Assembly: GCF_016806835.2 (NCBI RefSeq)
Contig: NZ_CP086112.1
Location: 390,001-454,000, forward strand
Length of the DNA: 64,000 bases
DNA from: Skermanella rosea
GTDB taxonomy: Bacteria > Pseudomonadota > Alphaproteobacteria > Azospirillales > Azospirillaceae
Reading direction: 5' to 3'
Both the position numbers and the translations under genes were made by a program. This document shows, in pieces, positions 29,945 to 36,447 of the stretch. Positions within the stretch are counted from its first letter, which is position 1. Each line of letters starts with the position of its first letter. Below the pieces are notes generated by a model. That model was not told the origin of the DNA and made no database searches. It saw only the letters and a list, made by a program, of their open reading frames with translations.

Positions 29945-30662
29945 GCTGATGGCGATGATGGCCGAGCTCAGCCTGGCGGGAATGCGCGCGGTCTACGACG
30001 AGGTGATGGCCGACGGCCTGAAGCGGCAGCGCACCGTCCAGCAGATCCTGGGCGACCTGCTGGCCGCGGAGCGCGCCGAGAAGAAGGCGCGCTCGATCCG
30101 CTACCAGCTCGGCGCGGCCAGGCTGCCGCTGGCCAGGACGCTTGCCGAGTTCGACTTCGCGGCCAGCCCGGTGAACGAAGCGCTGGTGCGCGACCTGCAC
30201 GACGGCGGCTTCCTGGAGACCCAGCGCAACGCCGTGTTCGTCGGCGGAACGGGTTCCGGCAAGACGCACATCTGCATCGCCATCACCGCCAACTGCGTAC
30301 GCCGCGGCGCGCGCGCCCGGTTCTTCAACGTCATCGACCTGGTGAACCGGCTGGAGGCCGAGGCCCGGGCCGGTCAGGCCGGCAAGCTCGCCGACCAGCT
30401 GACCCGCGTCGATCTGGTGGTGCTGGACGAGCTCGGCTACCTGCCGTTCTCCCAGAATGGCGGCCAGCTGCTGTTCCATACGCTGAGCAAGCTCTATTCC
30501 CGGACGTCGGTGTTCATCACGACGAACCTGAGCTTCGCCGAGTGGCCGTCCGTCTTCGGGGGCGACACCAAGATGACGGCCGCCCTGCTCGACCGGCTGA
30601 CGCACCACTGCGACATCCTGGAGACCGGGAACGAAAGCTGGCGGTTCAAGAACCGCTCCTGA
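29931..30662 (+). CDS. istB: IS21 helper ATPase IstB
   Basis: 243 aa AAA+ protein related to DnaC. Walker [12 protein letters not shown] at about 103-112, Walker [13 protein letters not shown], sensor 1 FITTNLSF. Assembles on DNA and brings IstA to the target. Translationally coupled to istA by overlap. Confidence 0.95.
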   Translation: MERHELMAMMAELSLAGMRAVYDEVMADGLKRQRTVQQILGDLLAAERAEKKARSIRYQLGAARLPLARTLAEFDFAASPVNEALVRDLHDGGFLETQRNAVFVGGTGSGKTHICIAITANCVRRGARARFFNVIDLVNRLEAEARAGQAGKLADQLTRVDLVVLDELGYLPFSQNGGQLLFHTLSKLYSRTSVFITTNLSFAEWPSVFGGDTKMTAALLDRLTHHCDILETGNESWRFKNRS

Positions 30663-30857
30663 CCTTCCTTCCGCCCGTGCCTTGTCCAGGGGGGCCCACA
30701 GGTTTCCTCCCACACGCGCCGCTACGTCGGTCATGACGGGCACTCCGCGGCGCGCGCGGGTCCCTCCCGTGGACTCCCTGGACAAGAGGTTCTACAACCA
30801 AAAGAATGGTTGGATATTGGACGCCGATGCTGGCTGGTTATTCGAAGCCGATTGACA

Positions 30858-31193
30858 CCCGGCCAGAGCGCAGAGGTCAATGAGGTGATGCCAATCCCGG
30901 CCGTTGCGGGCCAGCCGTGAGGCCTCGATGCAGTAGACTGCGCCGACGGTGCCGGCGCAGACCGCCGCCACCAACTTCTGGAATCCTGGTCGGGCTTCGA
31001 GGCCGGACCCGGAGCGGCCAAGATCCTCGTCAATGATCATGACATCGACAAATCCCACCGCGCGTGCGGCATCGGCCAAGTCATACTGCCGACGGCGGCT
31101 TTCCGTGTGGTTGGCCACTTGCCCGGGTGAGGACTGGCGGACATAGACCGCGGCACCGCGGCCAAGATGGTCAGCGGTGATCTTGGGGCTCAT
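30858..31193 (-). pseudogene. Large serine recombinase, N-terminal part (split by IS21)
   Basis: 112 residues of the resolvase catalytic domain: AVYVRQSSPGQV holds the nucleophilic serine region, followed by DEDLGRSGSG and YCIEASRLARNGRDW. It reads into IS21 at residue 112 (LCALAG). ATG 31193 has GGGAGGACGG before it. Combined with 26550-28304 it is a standard large serine recombinase; alone it has no DNA-binding part. Confidence 0.9.
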
Positions 31194-31350
31194 GGCCGTC
31201 CTCCCCGTCCTCGATGCCCGACCGAGCGCCCACGGCTTCCAGGAGAAGGTCCGCCAGCACCTGCACGACCTCGTCCGGAACCACGACGTCCGGGGGAGGA
31301 ACATTGAGGTTCAGCGAGAACTGGGTCATCGGTCGCGGTCGTCTGGTCAT
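31171..31350 (-). CDS. Small acidic protein of the recombinase element
   Basis: 59 aa, containing FSLNLNVPPPDVVVPDEVVQ followed by a leucine-rich helix. A strong GAGGAGG ribosome site lies 7 bases before ATG 31350, and its end overlaps the recombinase start, so it is probably real and translationally coupled to it. Unknown function. It shares bases with the end of the DUF5372-like frame, so one of the two frames is under weaker constraint. Confidence 0.6.
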   Translation of the reverse strand: MTRRPRPMTQFSLNLNVPPPDVVVPDEVVQVLADLLLEAVGARSGIEDGEDGHEPQDHR

Positions 31351-31669
31351 CGGCAGCCTCCTCGGTGAGGGATCTGTCCGATGGTGTGTGATCGCCGGCC
31401 GTGTGCCGCAGATCCGAGAGAACTGCCGCCAATGCACCAAGGGCCGTGATGGCGGTCTGGGGTGGCCCTAACACCGCCATACCCAGGCAGTACGCCGCGT
31501 CGCACATCCAGGCCGGTAGTTCCCGGGCTGTTCCGGAGCGCTCCTCGAGCCAGATGACCGGGTGGCCGCTGCGTGCTGTCCGGTTTACTACCCGGAGGGT
31601 CTGCCCGTACAGCGGGTGCCATGGATACTCAACCCGCGCCGACTCGAAACTGTATGCTGAATGACGCCC
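31190..31669 (-). CDS. DUF5372-like protein of the recombinase element (start unresolved)
   Basis: The frame reads RVEYPWHPLYGQTLRVVNRT, then ELPAWMCDAAYC and a helical ALGALAAVLSDL segment, as in DUF5372 proteins that accompany recombinases and transposases. Its stop overlaps the recombinase ATG (ATGA at 31190-31193). No ATG, GTG or TTG occurs between the element edge (about 31671) and the conserved part; the frame stays open upstream into tnpA/tnpB DNA, so it may borrow a start from the host sequence or use a rare start codon. Confidence 0.55.
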   Translation of the reverse strand, partial: GRHSAYSFESARVEYPWHPLYGQTLRVVNRTARSGHPVIWLEERSGTARELPAWMCDAAYCLGMAVLGPPQTAITALGALAAVLSDLRHTAGDHTPSDRSLTEEAADDQTTATDDPVLAEPQCSSPGRRGSGRGRAGAGGPSPGSRGRSVGHRGRGGRP

Positions 31670-31670
31670 A

Positions 31671-31826
31671 ATCCGCCGAACGCCCTCGGAAAACGAAAAG
31701 ATGGCCACTGAAGGGATCCTGGAGCAGCACCGTCTGGATCTGTGCGGCAAGGCCGTCGATGCCACGGCGCAGGTCGGTCCGACCCGCCGCCAGATAGACA
31801 CGCACGCCATCCGGCAGCCCGATCAC
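31671..31826 (-). pseudogene. tnpB: IS66 tnpB, 5' part
   Basis: GTG at 31826 overlaps the tnpA stop (GTGA). The 52 codons give the standard TnpB start (MIGLPDGVRVYLAAGRTDLR through GHLFVFRGR). The frame then enters the inserted element and stops. The 3' part is 5.15 kb away at 26317-26516. Confidence 0.9.
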
Positions 31827-32200
31827 GACCGCCTCTCGACGACGTCGAGCAGCCGGCCCAGGGTCACGGCGTCGAAGCCACGCCCAACCCGGAGGACGCT
31901 GCCCCCCTTCAGAACCAGTTCGATCCGGTCATCCCACAGCTCCGAAACACTCACCGCCGGTTCGGCGACATGGACCGCCAGAAACGTCGCCACGGTCTCC
32001 GATCCGGCCGATGATGTCAGGGCATCGGCGGCCTGCGCTTTGAGCCGGGAGTTCCAGTAGCCCAGCGTGCCTGCCTTCAGCCCATGACGCTCGCTGTACA
32101 GCCGCAGCGACAGGCCGCTGCTCTTCCAGCCCGCCACGTGATCCCGCCAGAACTGCTCACGGTCTCCCAAGTGCCCGCCATCGGCCATCGCAGCCTCCAT
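31823..32200 (-). CDS. tnpA: IS66 accessory protein TnpA
   Basis: 125 aa with the TnpA helix-turn-helix (WKSSGLSLRLYSERHGLKAG) and a C-terminal beta segment (DRIELVLKGGSVLRV). First gene inside the right IS66 end. ATG 32200 follows ACAGGAAAT; a TTG at 32233 is possible. Ends in overlap with tnpB. Confidence 0.88.
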   Translation of the reverse strand: MEAAMADGGHLGDREQFWRDHVAGWKSSGLSLRLYSERHGLKAGTLGYWNSRLKAQAADALTSSAGSETVATFLAVHVAEPAVSVSELWDDRIELVLKGGSVLRVGRGFDAVTLGRLLDVVERRS

Positions 32201-32247
32201 CGATTTCCTGTCACCAGGAAAGCTCGGCTTCAACAGACAGGCGGAAA

Positions 32248-32278
32248 AGGTGCCTTCGTCGCTGGTTTACGCATCACG
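32248..32278. repeat. IS66 right end: terminal inverted repeat plus 8-bp target duplication
   Basis: 32248-32270 ends CGCTGGTTTAC, the mirror of the left end; GCATCACG at 32271-32278 is the second target copy. Confidence 0.95.
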
Positions 32279-33341
32279 CGCCGCCGACGTCCCCGATGTT
32301 CCCGATATTCCCGGCGTCTCCCGTGTCCCCGGCGTCTCCCGTGTCCCCGACGTCTCCCATGTCCCCGATCTCGACGACGACCTTGCCCCGGGCCGTGCCG
32401 GATTCGACCGCGGCATGTGCGTCGGCCGCCCGGTCCAGGGAGAAGCGGCGCGGGTCGAGCAGGGGAAGCAGCTTGCCGGCCTCCACCAGCGCCGCCGCCT
32501 GCCGCAGGATCTCGCCGTGGCGCGCCTTGCCCTCGCCGGTCAGCATCGGCAGCAAGGTGAACACACCCGAATATGTCGCGGCCCGGAACGACAGCGGGGC
32601 CAGCGCGTGCGTCCCCCATCCCAGCGCGCTGACCACATGCCCGAACCGCCGGACCGCAAGGAAGGAGGCGTCCAGGACCGGGCCGCCGACGGTGTCGTAG
32701 ACAAGGTCGAACCCGCGCCCCTGCGTGTGGCGGGCGACATAGTCCTCCACCGGCTCGGTCAGATAGTCGATCGGCCTGGCGCCCAGCCGCGCGATCACGT
32801 CCGCCTTGTCCGCCGAACCCGTCGCCCACACCGTCGCCCCGAAGGCGCGGGCGACCTGGATGGCGACATGCCCGACGCCGCCGGCACCGCCCTGGACCAG
32901 GACCGTCCGGCCGGCGCCGACGCCGGCCCGGTCCACCAAGCCCTCCCAGGCGGTGATGGTGACCAGCGGCAGGGCGGCCGCCTCCCGCATCGTCAGGTTG
33001 GCGGGCTTGGGCGCCAGAAGCTCGGCCTCCACCGCCGCATAGTCGGCGAGCGAGCCCTGCCGACCGCCCACGCCGCCGGTCATGCCATACACCGCGTCGC
33101 CCGGCTCGAAGGCGGTGACGCCCGGCCCGACCGCCGCGACCACACCCGCAAGGTCGATGCCCAGGACGGCCGGCAGCGGCTGCCTAGCATGCGCGGCGAT
33201 CCCGGCGCGGATCTTGATGTCGAGCGGGTTGACCCCGCTGGCCATGATCCGGACCAGCACTTGCCCGGGTCCGGGCACCGGCCGCGTCCTCTCGGCCAGA
33301 CGGAACGGGGCGCCGGGGGAGTCCAGCACCAGCGCCCGCAT
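32274..33341 (-). CDS. Zinc-independent medium-chain reductase (NADPH:quinone oxidoreductase-like)
   Basis: 355 aa. GroES-like half (residues 1-120) without the zinc cysteines, then a Rossmann fold with GGAGGVGHVAIQVARAFGA. Such enzymes reduce quinones or enones with NADPH. From about residue 327 the protein ends in a repetitive Gly-Asp-rich tail (GDTGDAGDTGDAGNIGN). Its stop codon lies inside the IS66 target duplication, so the insertion left the frame intact but removed any native downstream sequence. Divergent from a LysR gene that probably controls it. ATG 33341 chosen; 33344 or 33371 are possible. Confidence 0.85.
   Translation of the reverse strand: MRALVLDSPGAPFRLAERTRPVPGPGQVLVRIMASGVNPLDIKIRAGIAAHARQPLPAVLGIDLAGVVAAVGPGVTAFEPGDAVYGMTGGVGGRQGSLADYAAVEAELLAPKPANLTMREAAALPLVTITAWEGLVDRAGVGAGRTVLVQGGAGGVGHVAIQVARAFGATVWATGSADKADVIARLGARPIDYLTEPVEDYVARHTQGRGFDLVYDTVGGPVLDASFLAVRRFGHVVSALGWGTHALAPLSFRAATYSGVFTLLPMLTGEGKARHGEILRQAAALVEAGKLLPLLDPRRFSLDRAADAHAAVESGTARGKVVVEIGDMGDVGDTGDAGDTGDAGNIGNIGDVGGA
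32285..32372. repeat. Minisatellite coding the Gly-Asp tail
   Basis: Tandem, slightly degenerate 9- and 18-base units (CCCGGCGTCTCCCGTGTC type) at the 3' end of the reductase gene. Their translation is the GDTGDAG repeat. Replication slippage is the likely origin. Confidence 0.8.
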
Positions 33342-33367
33342 CATGTTCGATCGCCCGTTCATCATCT

Positions 33368-33409
33368 CCATGATCCTTGTACCATGATCCTTGCACCATG
33401 ATCTTTGCC
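33368..33409. repeat. Three tandem 14-bp repeats in the reductase/LysR promoter gap
   Basis: Units CCATGATCCTTGTA (33368-33381), CCATGATCCTTGCA (33382-33395) and a diverged third copy (33396-33409) lie just upstream of the reductase start. They could be regulator sites or a slippage product; no dyad symmetry is seen inside the unit. Confidence 0.65.
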
Positions 33410-33500
33410 GTGTCGTCGAGGAGCGCAGTGTCGGCCCATCGCCGGCGTTTGGCGATCAACGTCCCTGTACGGAATCCATGCATTTCCGTATGGTCCGGTC

Positions 33501-34355
33501 ATGGACTGGAGCGACCTTCGGATCTTCCTCGCCATCGCCCGCGAAGGCACGCTGGGCGCGGCGGCGCGGCGCGTCGGCCAGACGCAGCCGACCATGGGAC
33601 GGCGCCTGCGGGCGCTGGAGGAGTCGGTCGGCCACGCCCTGTTCCAGCGGACGAGCGACGGCTTCGTGCTGACCGACGAGGGGTCGGCCGTGCTGCGCCA
33701 CGCCGAGCGGATGGAGGAGGAAGCCATCGCCCTGGAACGCGAGCTGGCCGGCCAGGGCGGGGGGCTGGAAGGCGTGGTGCGGGTGTCCTCGTCCGACTGG
33801 TTCGGCACCCATATGCTGACCCCGGTCTTCGCCGCCTTCGCCCGCAGCCATCCCGGCGTGACGGTCGAGCTTCTGACCGAGGCGCGCCTGCTCAGCCTCG
33901 CGCGGCGGGAGGCGGACCTCGCCTTCCGCATCCGCCCGTTCCAGGAGCCGGAGGTGGTCCAGCGCAAGCTGACGCGCATCGACTACGCCCTGTACGGCGT
34001 CGCGGGCGGGCCGCTGCCACGGACGGGCGATGGCCGCGGCTGCACCCTGGTGACCATGGACACGGGTTTCGGCACCATGCCGGACGTGGCCTGGCTGAAA
34101 CGCATGCTGCCCGAGGCCCGCATCGGCTTCCGCAGCAACAACCGGGACGCCCAGGCCCGCATGTGCGCCGCGGGCGCCGGGCTCGCGGTGCTGCCCCGGC
34201 CGATCGGGGACTCCCTGGAAGAGCTGGCGGCGATCGACCTCGGCGAACCGCCGCCAGGACGCGACGTCTGGGTCGGCTATCACCGTGACCTGCGCCGGCT
34301 GGCACGCCTGCGCGCCCTGCTCGACATGACGATAGACCGCTTCGCCGGCCGATGA
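33501..34355 (+). CDS. LysR-family transcriptional regulator
   Basis: 284 aa. Helix-turn-helix at about 15-55 (GTLGAAARRVGQTQPTMGRRL) and an effector domain with the AdmX/PtxR-like pattern of regulators of quinone reductases and short-chain oxidoreductases. Divergent from the reductase at 32274-33341, its likely target. ATG 33501 is where family similarity begins. Confidence 0.85.
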   Translation: MDWSDLRIFLAIAREGTLGAAARRVGQTQPTMGRRLRALEESVGHALFQRTSDGFVLTDEGSAVLRHAERMEEEAIALERELAGQGGGLEGVVRVSSSDWFGTHMLTPVFAAFARSHPGVTVELLTEARLLSLARREADLAFRIRPFQEPEVVQRKLTRIDYALYGVAGGPLPRTGDGRGCTLVTMDTGFGTMPDVAWLKRMLPEARIGFRSNNRDAQARMCAAGAGLAVLPRPIGDSLEELAAIDLGEPPPGRDVWVGYHRDLRRLARLRALLDMTIDRFAGR

Positions 34356-34443
34356 TGCGCCCGCCCGGGCCGGTTCCCCCCTTGCTCCGACCAATGCGGA
34401 GGAATAGCTTTTATCCGCCAACCTGTGTCAAGAAGGACGAAAA

Positions 34444-34689
34444 ATGGCTGTCGTCAGCATGATTGAGGCGAAATCCAACCTGTCCCGCCTGGTTGAAGCG
34501 GTTGAGAACGGCACCGAAGCTGAAATCATCATCTCCCGCGACGGCAAGCCGGCCGCCCGGCTTGTGCCCGTGTCGCCTGTCCCGACCGGCCCACGAGTCG
34601 GCGTGGCGAAAGGGCGGTTCTCCGTACCCGACGACATTGACACCGACAATGAAACGATAAAGGGAATGTTCAGCGGTAGCGCCGAATGA
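34444..34689 (+). CDS. Phd/YefM-type antitoxin
   Basis: 81 aa. N-terminal Phd fold (MAVVSMIEAKSNLSRLVEAV, then EIIISRDGKPAARLVPV) binds operator DNA; the acidic C-terminal tail would wrap the toxin. Overlaps the toxin start by 4 bases. Lower GC than the neighbours, consistent with acquisition. Confidence 0.9.
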   Translation: MAVVSMIEAKSNLSRLVEAVENGTEAEIIISRDGKPAARLVPVSPVPTGPRVGVAKGRFSVPDDIDTDNETIKGMFSGSAE

Positions 34690-35081
34690 GATTGCTCCTG
34701 GACACCCATATTGCCCTCTGGGCTATCATTGATAGCCCGAACCTGACAGCCAGAATACGAGAACTGATTATCGATCCAGGCAATATCATCACCGTCAGTA
34801 CGGTGAGCGTCTGGGAAATCGCCATCAAGCATGCGCTCGCGCGAGGCAAGCCTACCGACATGCCGATATCAGGCGCGGAAGCACTCCACTATTTTCGAGC
34901 GGCCGGATATGTCCTGCTGAACATTTCACCCGAGCATGCCGCGGCAGTCGAACAGCTACCCGACCTGCACGCAGATCCGTTCGACCGTTTGCTGGTCGCA
35001 CAGTCGATGGTCGAACCCCTGCGATTGTTGACCCATGATGCGAAGGTCGCTGCCTATAGCGATCAAGTCATTCTTCTCTGA
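34686..35081 (+). CDS. PIN-domain ribonuclease toxin (VapC-like)
   Basis: 131 aa. PIN motifs: LLLDTHIALWA with the first acid, SVWEIAIKHA with the glutamate, and DPFDRLLVAQ followed by LLTHD with the last acids. Probably cleaves RNA when freed from the Phd-type antitoxin encoded just upstream. The combination Phd antitoxin plus PIN toxin is common in alphaproteobacteria. Confidence 0.92.
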   Translation: MRLLLDTHIALWAIIDSPNLTARIRELIIDPGNIITVSTVSVWEIAIKHALARGKPTDMPISGAEALHYFRAAGYVLLNISPEHAAAVEQLPDLHADPFDRLLVAQSMVEPLRLLTHDAKVAAYSDQVILL

Positions 35082-35197
35082 TCCTGACAAGGCGCTCACC
35101 TTCACCGAAACCTCCTTCGCCGGATCACGATCCGGCCAGGGAACCGCCGGGGCCGGTTCCCCCTCGCCGGGCTGGCCACATCCCGGCATGCTCCTTA

Positions 35198-36381
35198 TAC
35201 CAAGGGCCGAAGAGCGTGACTCGTGAGTTACGGTTCCGGGATTCCCAAATTTGAGGAAGTATGATTCGATCCATCGTTGGAAATTGGCGATGGATTGTTG
35301 AGGATGGTTGCGGTTGCGCTGACACGGCTTGAGCTTGGAGCGGCGGAGCTTCGGTTGCGGGCGACACGGACATCGGACGCCGATGCAGTTCGGCGGCTTC
35401 TGGCGATTGCGCTGTTGCTGGAGGGCTCGTCCCGCGAGGCCGCGGCACGCGCGACCGGGATGGACCGGCAGACGCTGCGGGACTGGGTGCATCGCTATAA
35501 TGCGCAGGGACCGTCGGGCTTGTCGGACCGTAAGGCGCCGGGACGCACTCCCCTGCTGACACCGGAGCAGGAAGAGGTGGTCGCCGATTGGGTACGCACA
35601 GGGCCGACCCCCGAGGTGGACGGTGTCGTGCGGTGGCGCCGCTGCGATCTGGCCGCGCGCATCGAGCGGGAATTCGGCGTGAGGATTGCCGTGAAGACCG
35701 TCGGCACGCTCCTCGGCCGCCTCGGCTTCGTGCGCCTGTCGGCCCGGCCGCAGCACCCGAACCAGGACAGCCATGCCCTTGAGGCGCATAAAAAAACTTT
35801 GCCGACTTGGTCGCCGGTGCGATCCCGGAGCACGCCCGCGACAAACCGGTCGAACTGTGGTGGCAGGACGAAGCCCGTGTCGGCCAGCAGGGAACCCTGA
35901 CATACGTCTGGGCCGCCAAGGGCAGCCGGCCACGCCGGCCCAGGGACCTCCGCTACGAGTGGGCCTACATCTTCGGCGCCGTCTGCCCGGCCCGCGATGT
36001 CGGCGTCGCACTCGTCCTGCCTACCGTGAACATCGACATGATGAACAGGCACCTCGTCGAGATCAGCGCCTCTGTCCTGCCCGGCCACCACGCCGTACTC
36101 ACTCTGGACGGCGCGGGATGGCATCAGGACGGCGGGAAGCTGAAGCTTCCGGACAACATCTCCCTACTCCACCTGCCGCCCTATGCTCCCGAGTTGAACC
36201 CAGTCGAGAACATCTGGCAGTTCCTGCGACAGAACTACCTCAGCAACAGGGTCTTCCCAAAATACCAGGACATCCTCGATGCCTGCTGCAACGCCTGGAA
36301 TGTTCTCGCCTCAACCCAGGGGAAAATCCAGAGCATCGCTACCCGCGACTGGGCACAGGTCAATCTTTAGAGCTCTTGGTA
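35198..36381 (+). mobile_element. IS630-family insertion sequence
   Basis: About 1.18 kb bounded by TA on both sides and inverted ends TACCAAGGGC (from 35198) and TACCAAGAGC (other strand, ending 36381); about 16 of the first 23 positions agree. One two-frame transposase gene inside. TA targeting and the transposase type both fit IS630/Tc1-mariner. Confidence 0.8.
35304..36370 (+). CDS. IS630 transposase, two frames joined by a -1 shift
   Basis: The first frame (to about 35800) gives the helix-turn-helix half (SSREAAARATGMDRQTLRDW, GFVRLSARPQHPNQ). The second frame (ends 36370) gives the catalytic half: ELWWQDEARVGQQ, LTLDGAGWH, LPPYAPELNPVENIW with the DDE acids. They join at a run of seven A (35791-35797) where a -1 shift gives AHKKNFADLV. 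Many IS630 copies use such a shift, so this may be a working element rather than a mutant. ATG 35304 or TTG 35277 may start it. Confidence 0.8.
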
Positions 36382-36447
36382 TTATGCTCGCGGGCGGACG
36401 AGCCCGCCCGTCCGCCCCGTCGCCAACAGCAAGCCGGAACCGATTCC

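Larger units (their letters stand above)
28312..30857 (+). mobile_element. IS21-family insertion sequence
   Basis: 2,546 bases. The ends are inverted TGTGCATCGGCGT (left) and, on the other strand, TGTCAATCGGCTT (right). A second, subterminal pair is visible inside (ATCGGCGTCCAATAACC near 28351 and its mirror near 30815), the multiple end repeats typical of IS21. Carries istA and istB, overlapping, both intact, so this innermost element looks the youngest and potentially active. Confidence 0.93.
28305..30864. repeat. 7-bp target duplication flanking IS21
   Basis: CCCGGCC at 28305-28311 and at 30858-30864 directly abut the IS21 ends. Deleting the IS and one copy restores an uninterrupted recombinase frame, which proves the insertion point. 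Confidence 0.93.
26517..31671 (-). mobile_element. Serine-recombinase element inserted in IS66 tnpB (itself hit by IS21)
   Basis: Everything between the two halves of tnpB. Without the IS21 copy it is about 2.6 kb and holds three minus-strand genes: a DUF5372-like gene starting at one edge, a small gene, and a large serine recombinase whose stop lies about 35 bases from the other edge. Edges are known to within about 10 bases; no clear target duplication is visible, as expected for serine-recombinase integration. Edge sequences show only imperfect inverted similarity (TGGGCG.../TGTGCG...). Confidence 0.75.
24544..32270 (-). mobile_element. IS66-family element, interrupted by a nested insertion
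   Basis: 7,727 bases between perfect 23-bp inverted ends with an 8-bp target duplication. Order on the minus strand: tnpA, tnpB (5' part), a 5.15-kb insertion, tnpB (3' part), tnpC. Without the insertion it would be about 2.57 kb, normal for IS66. The insertion disables tnpB, so this copy is probably immobile unless helped. The element landed between a decayed IS4 transposase and the end of a quinone-reductase-like gene, whose stop codon lies inside the duplicated target. Confidence 0.93.
34367..35163. repeat. 14-bp direct repeat bracketing the toxin-antitoxin pair
   Basis: GGGCCGGTTCCCCC occurs at 34367-34380 and again at 35150-35163, one on each side of the antitoxin/toxin genes, with no other copy noticed nearby. 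The spacing encloses the module almost exactly. Confidence 0.6.
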
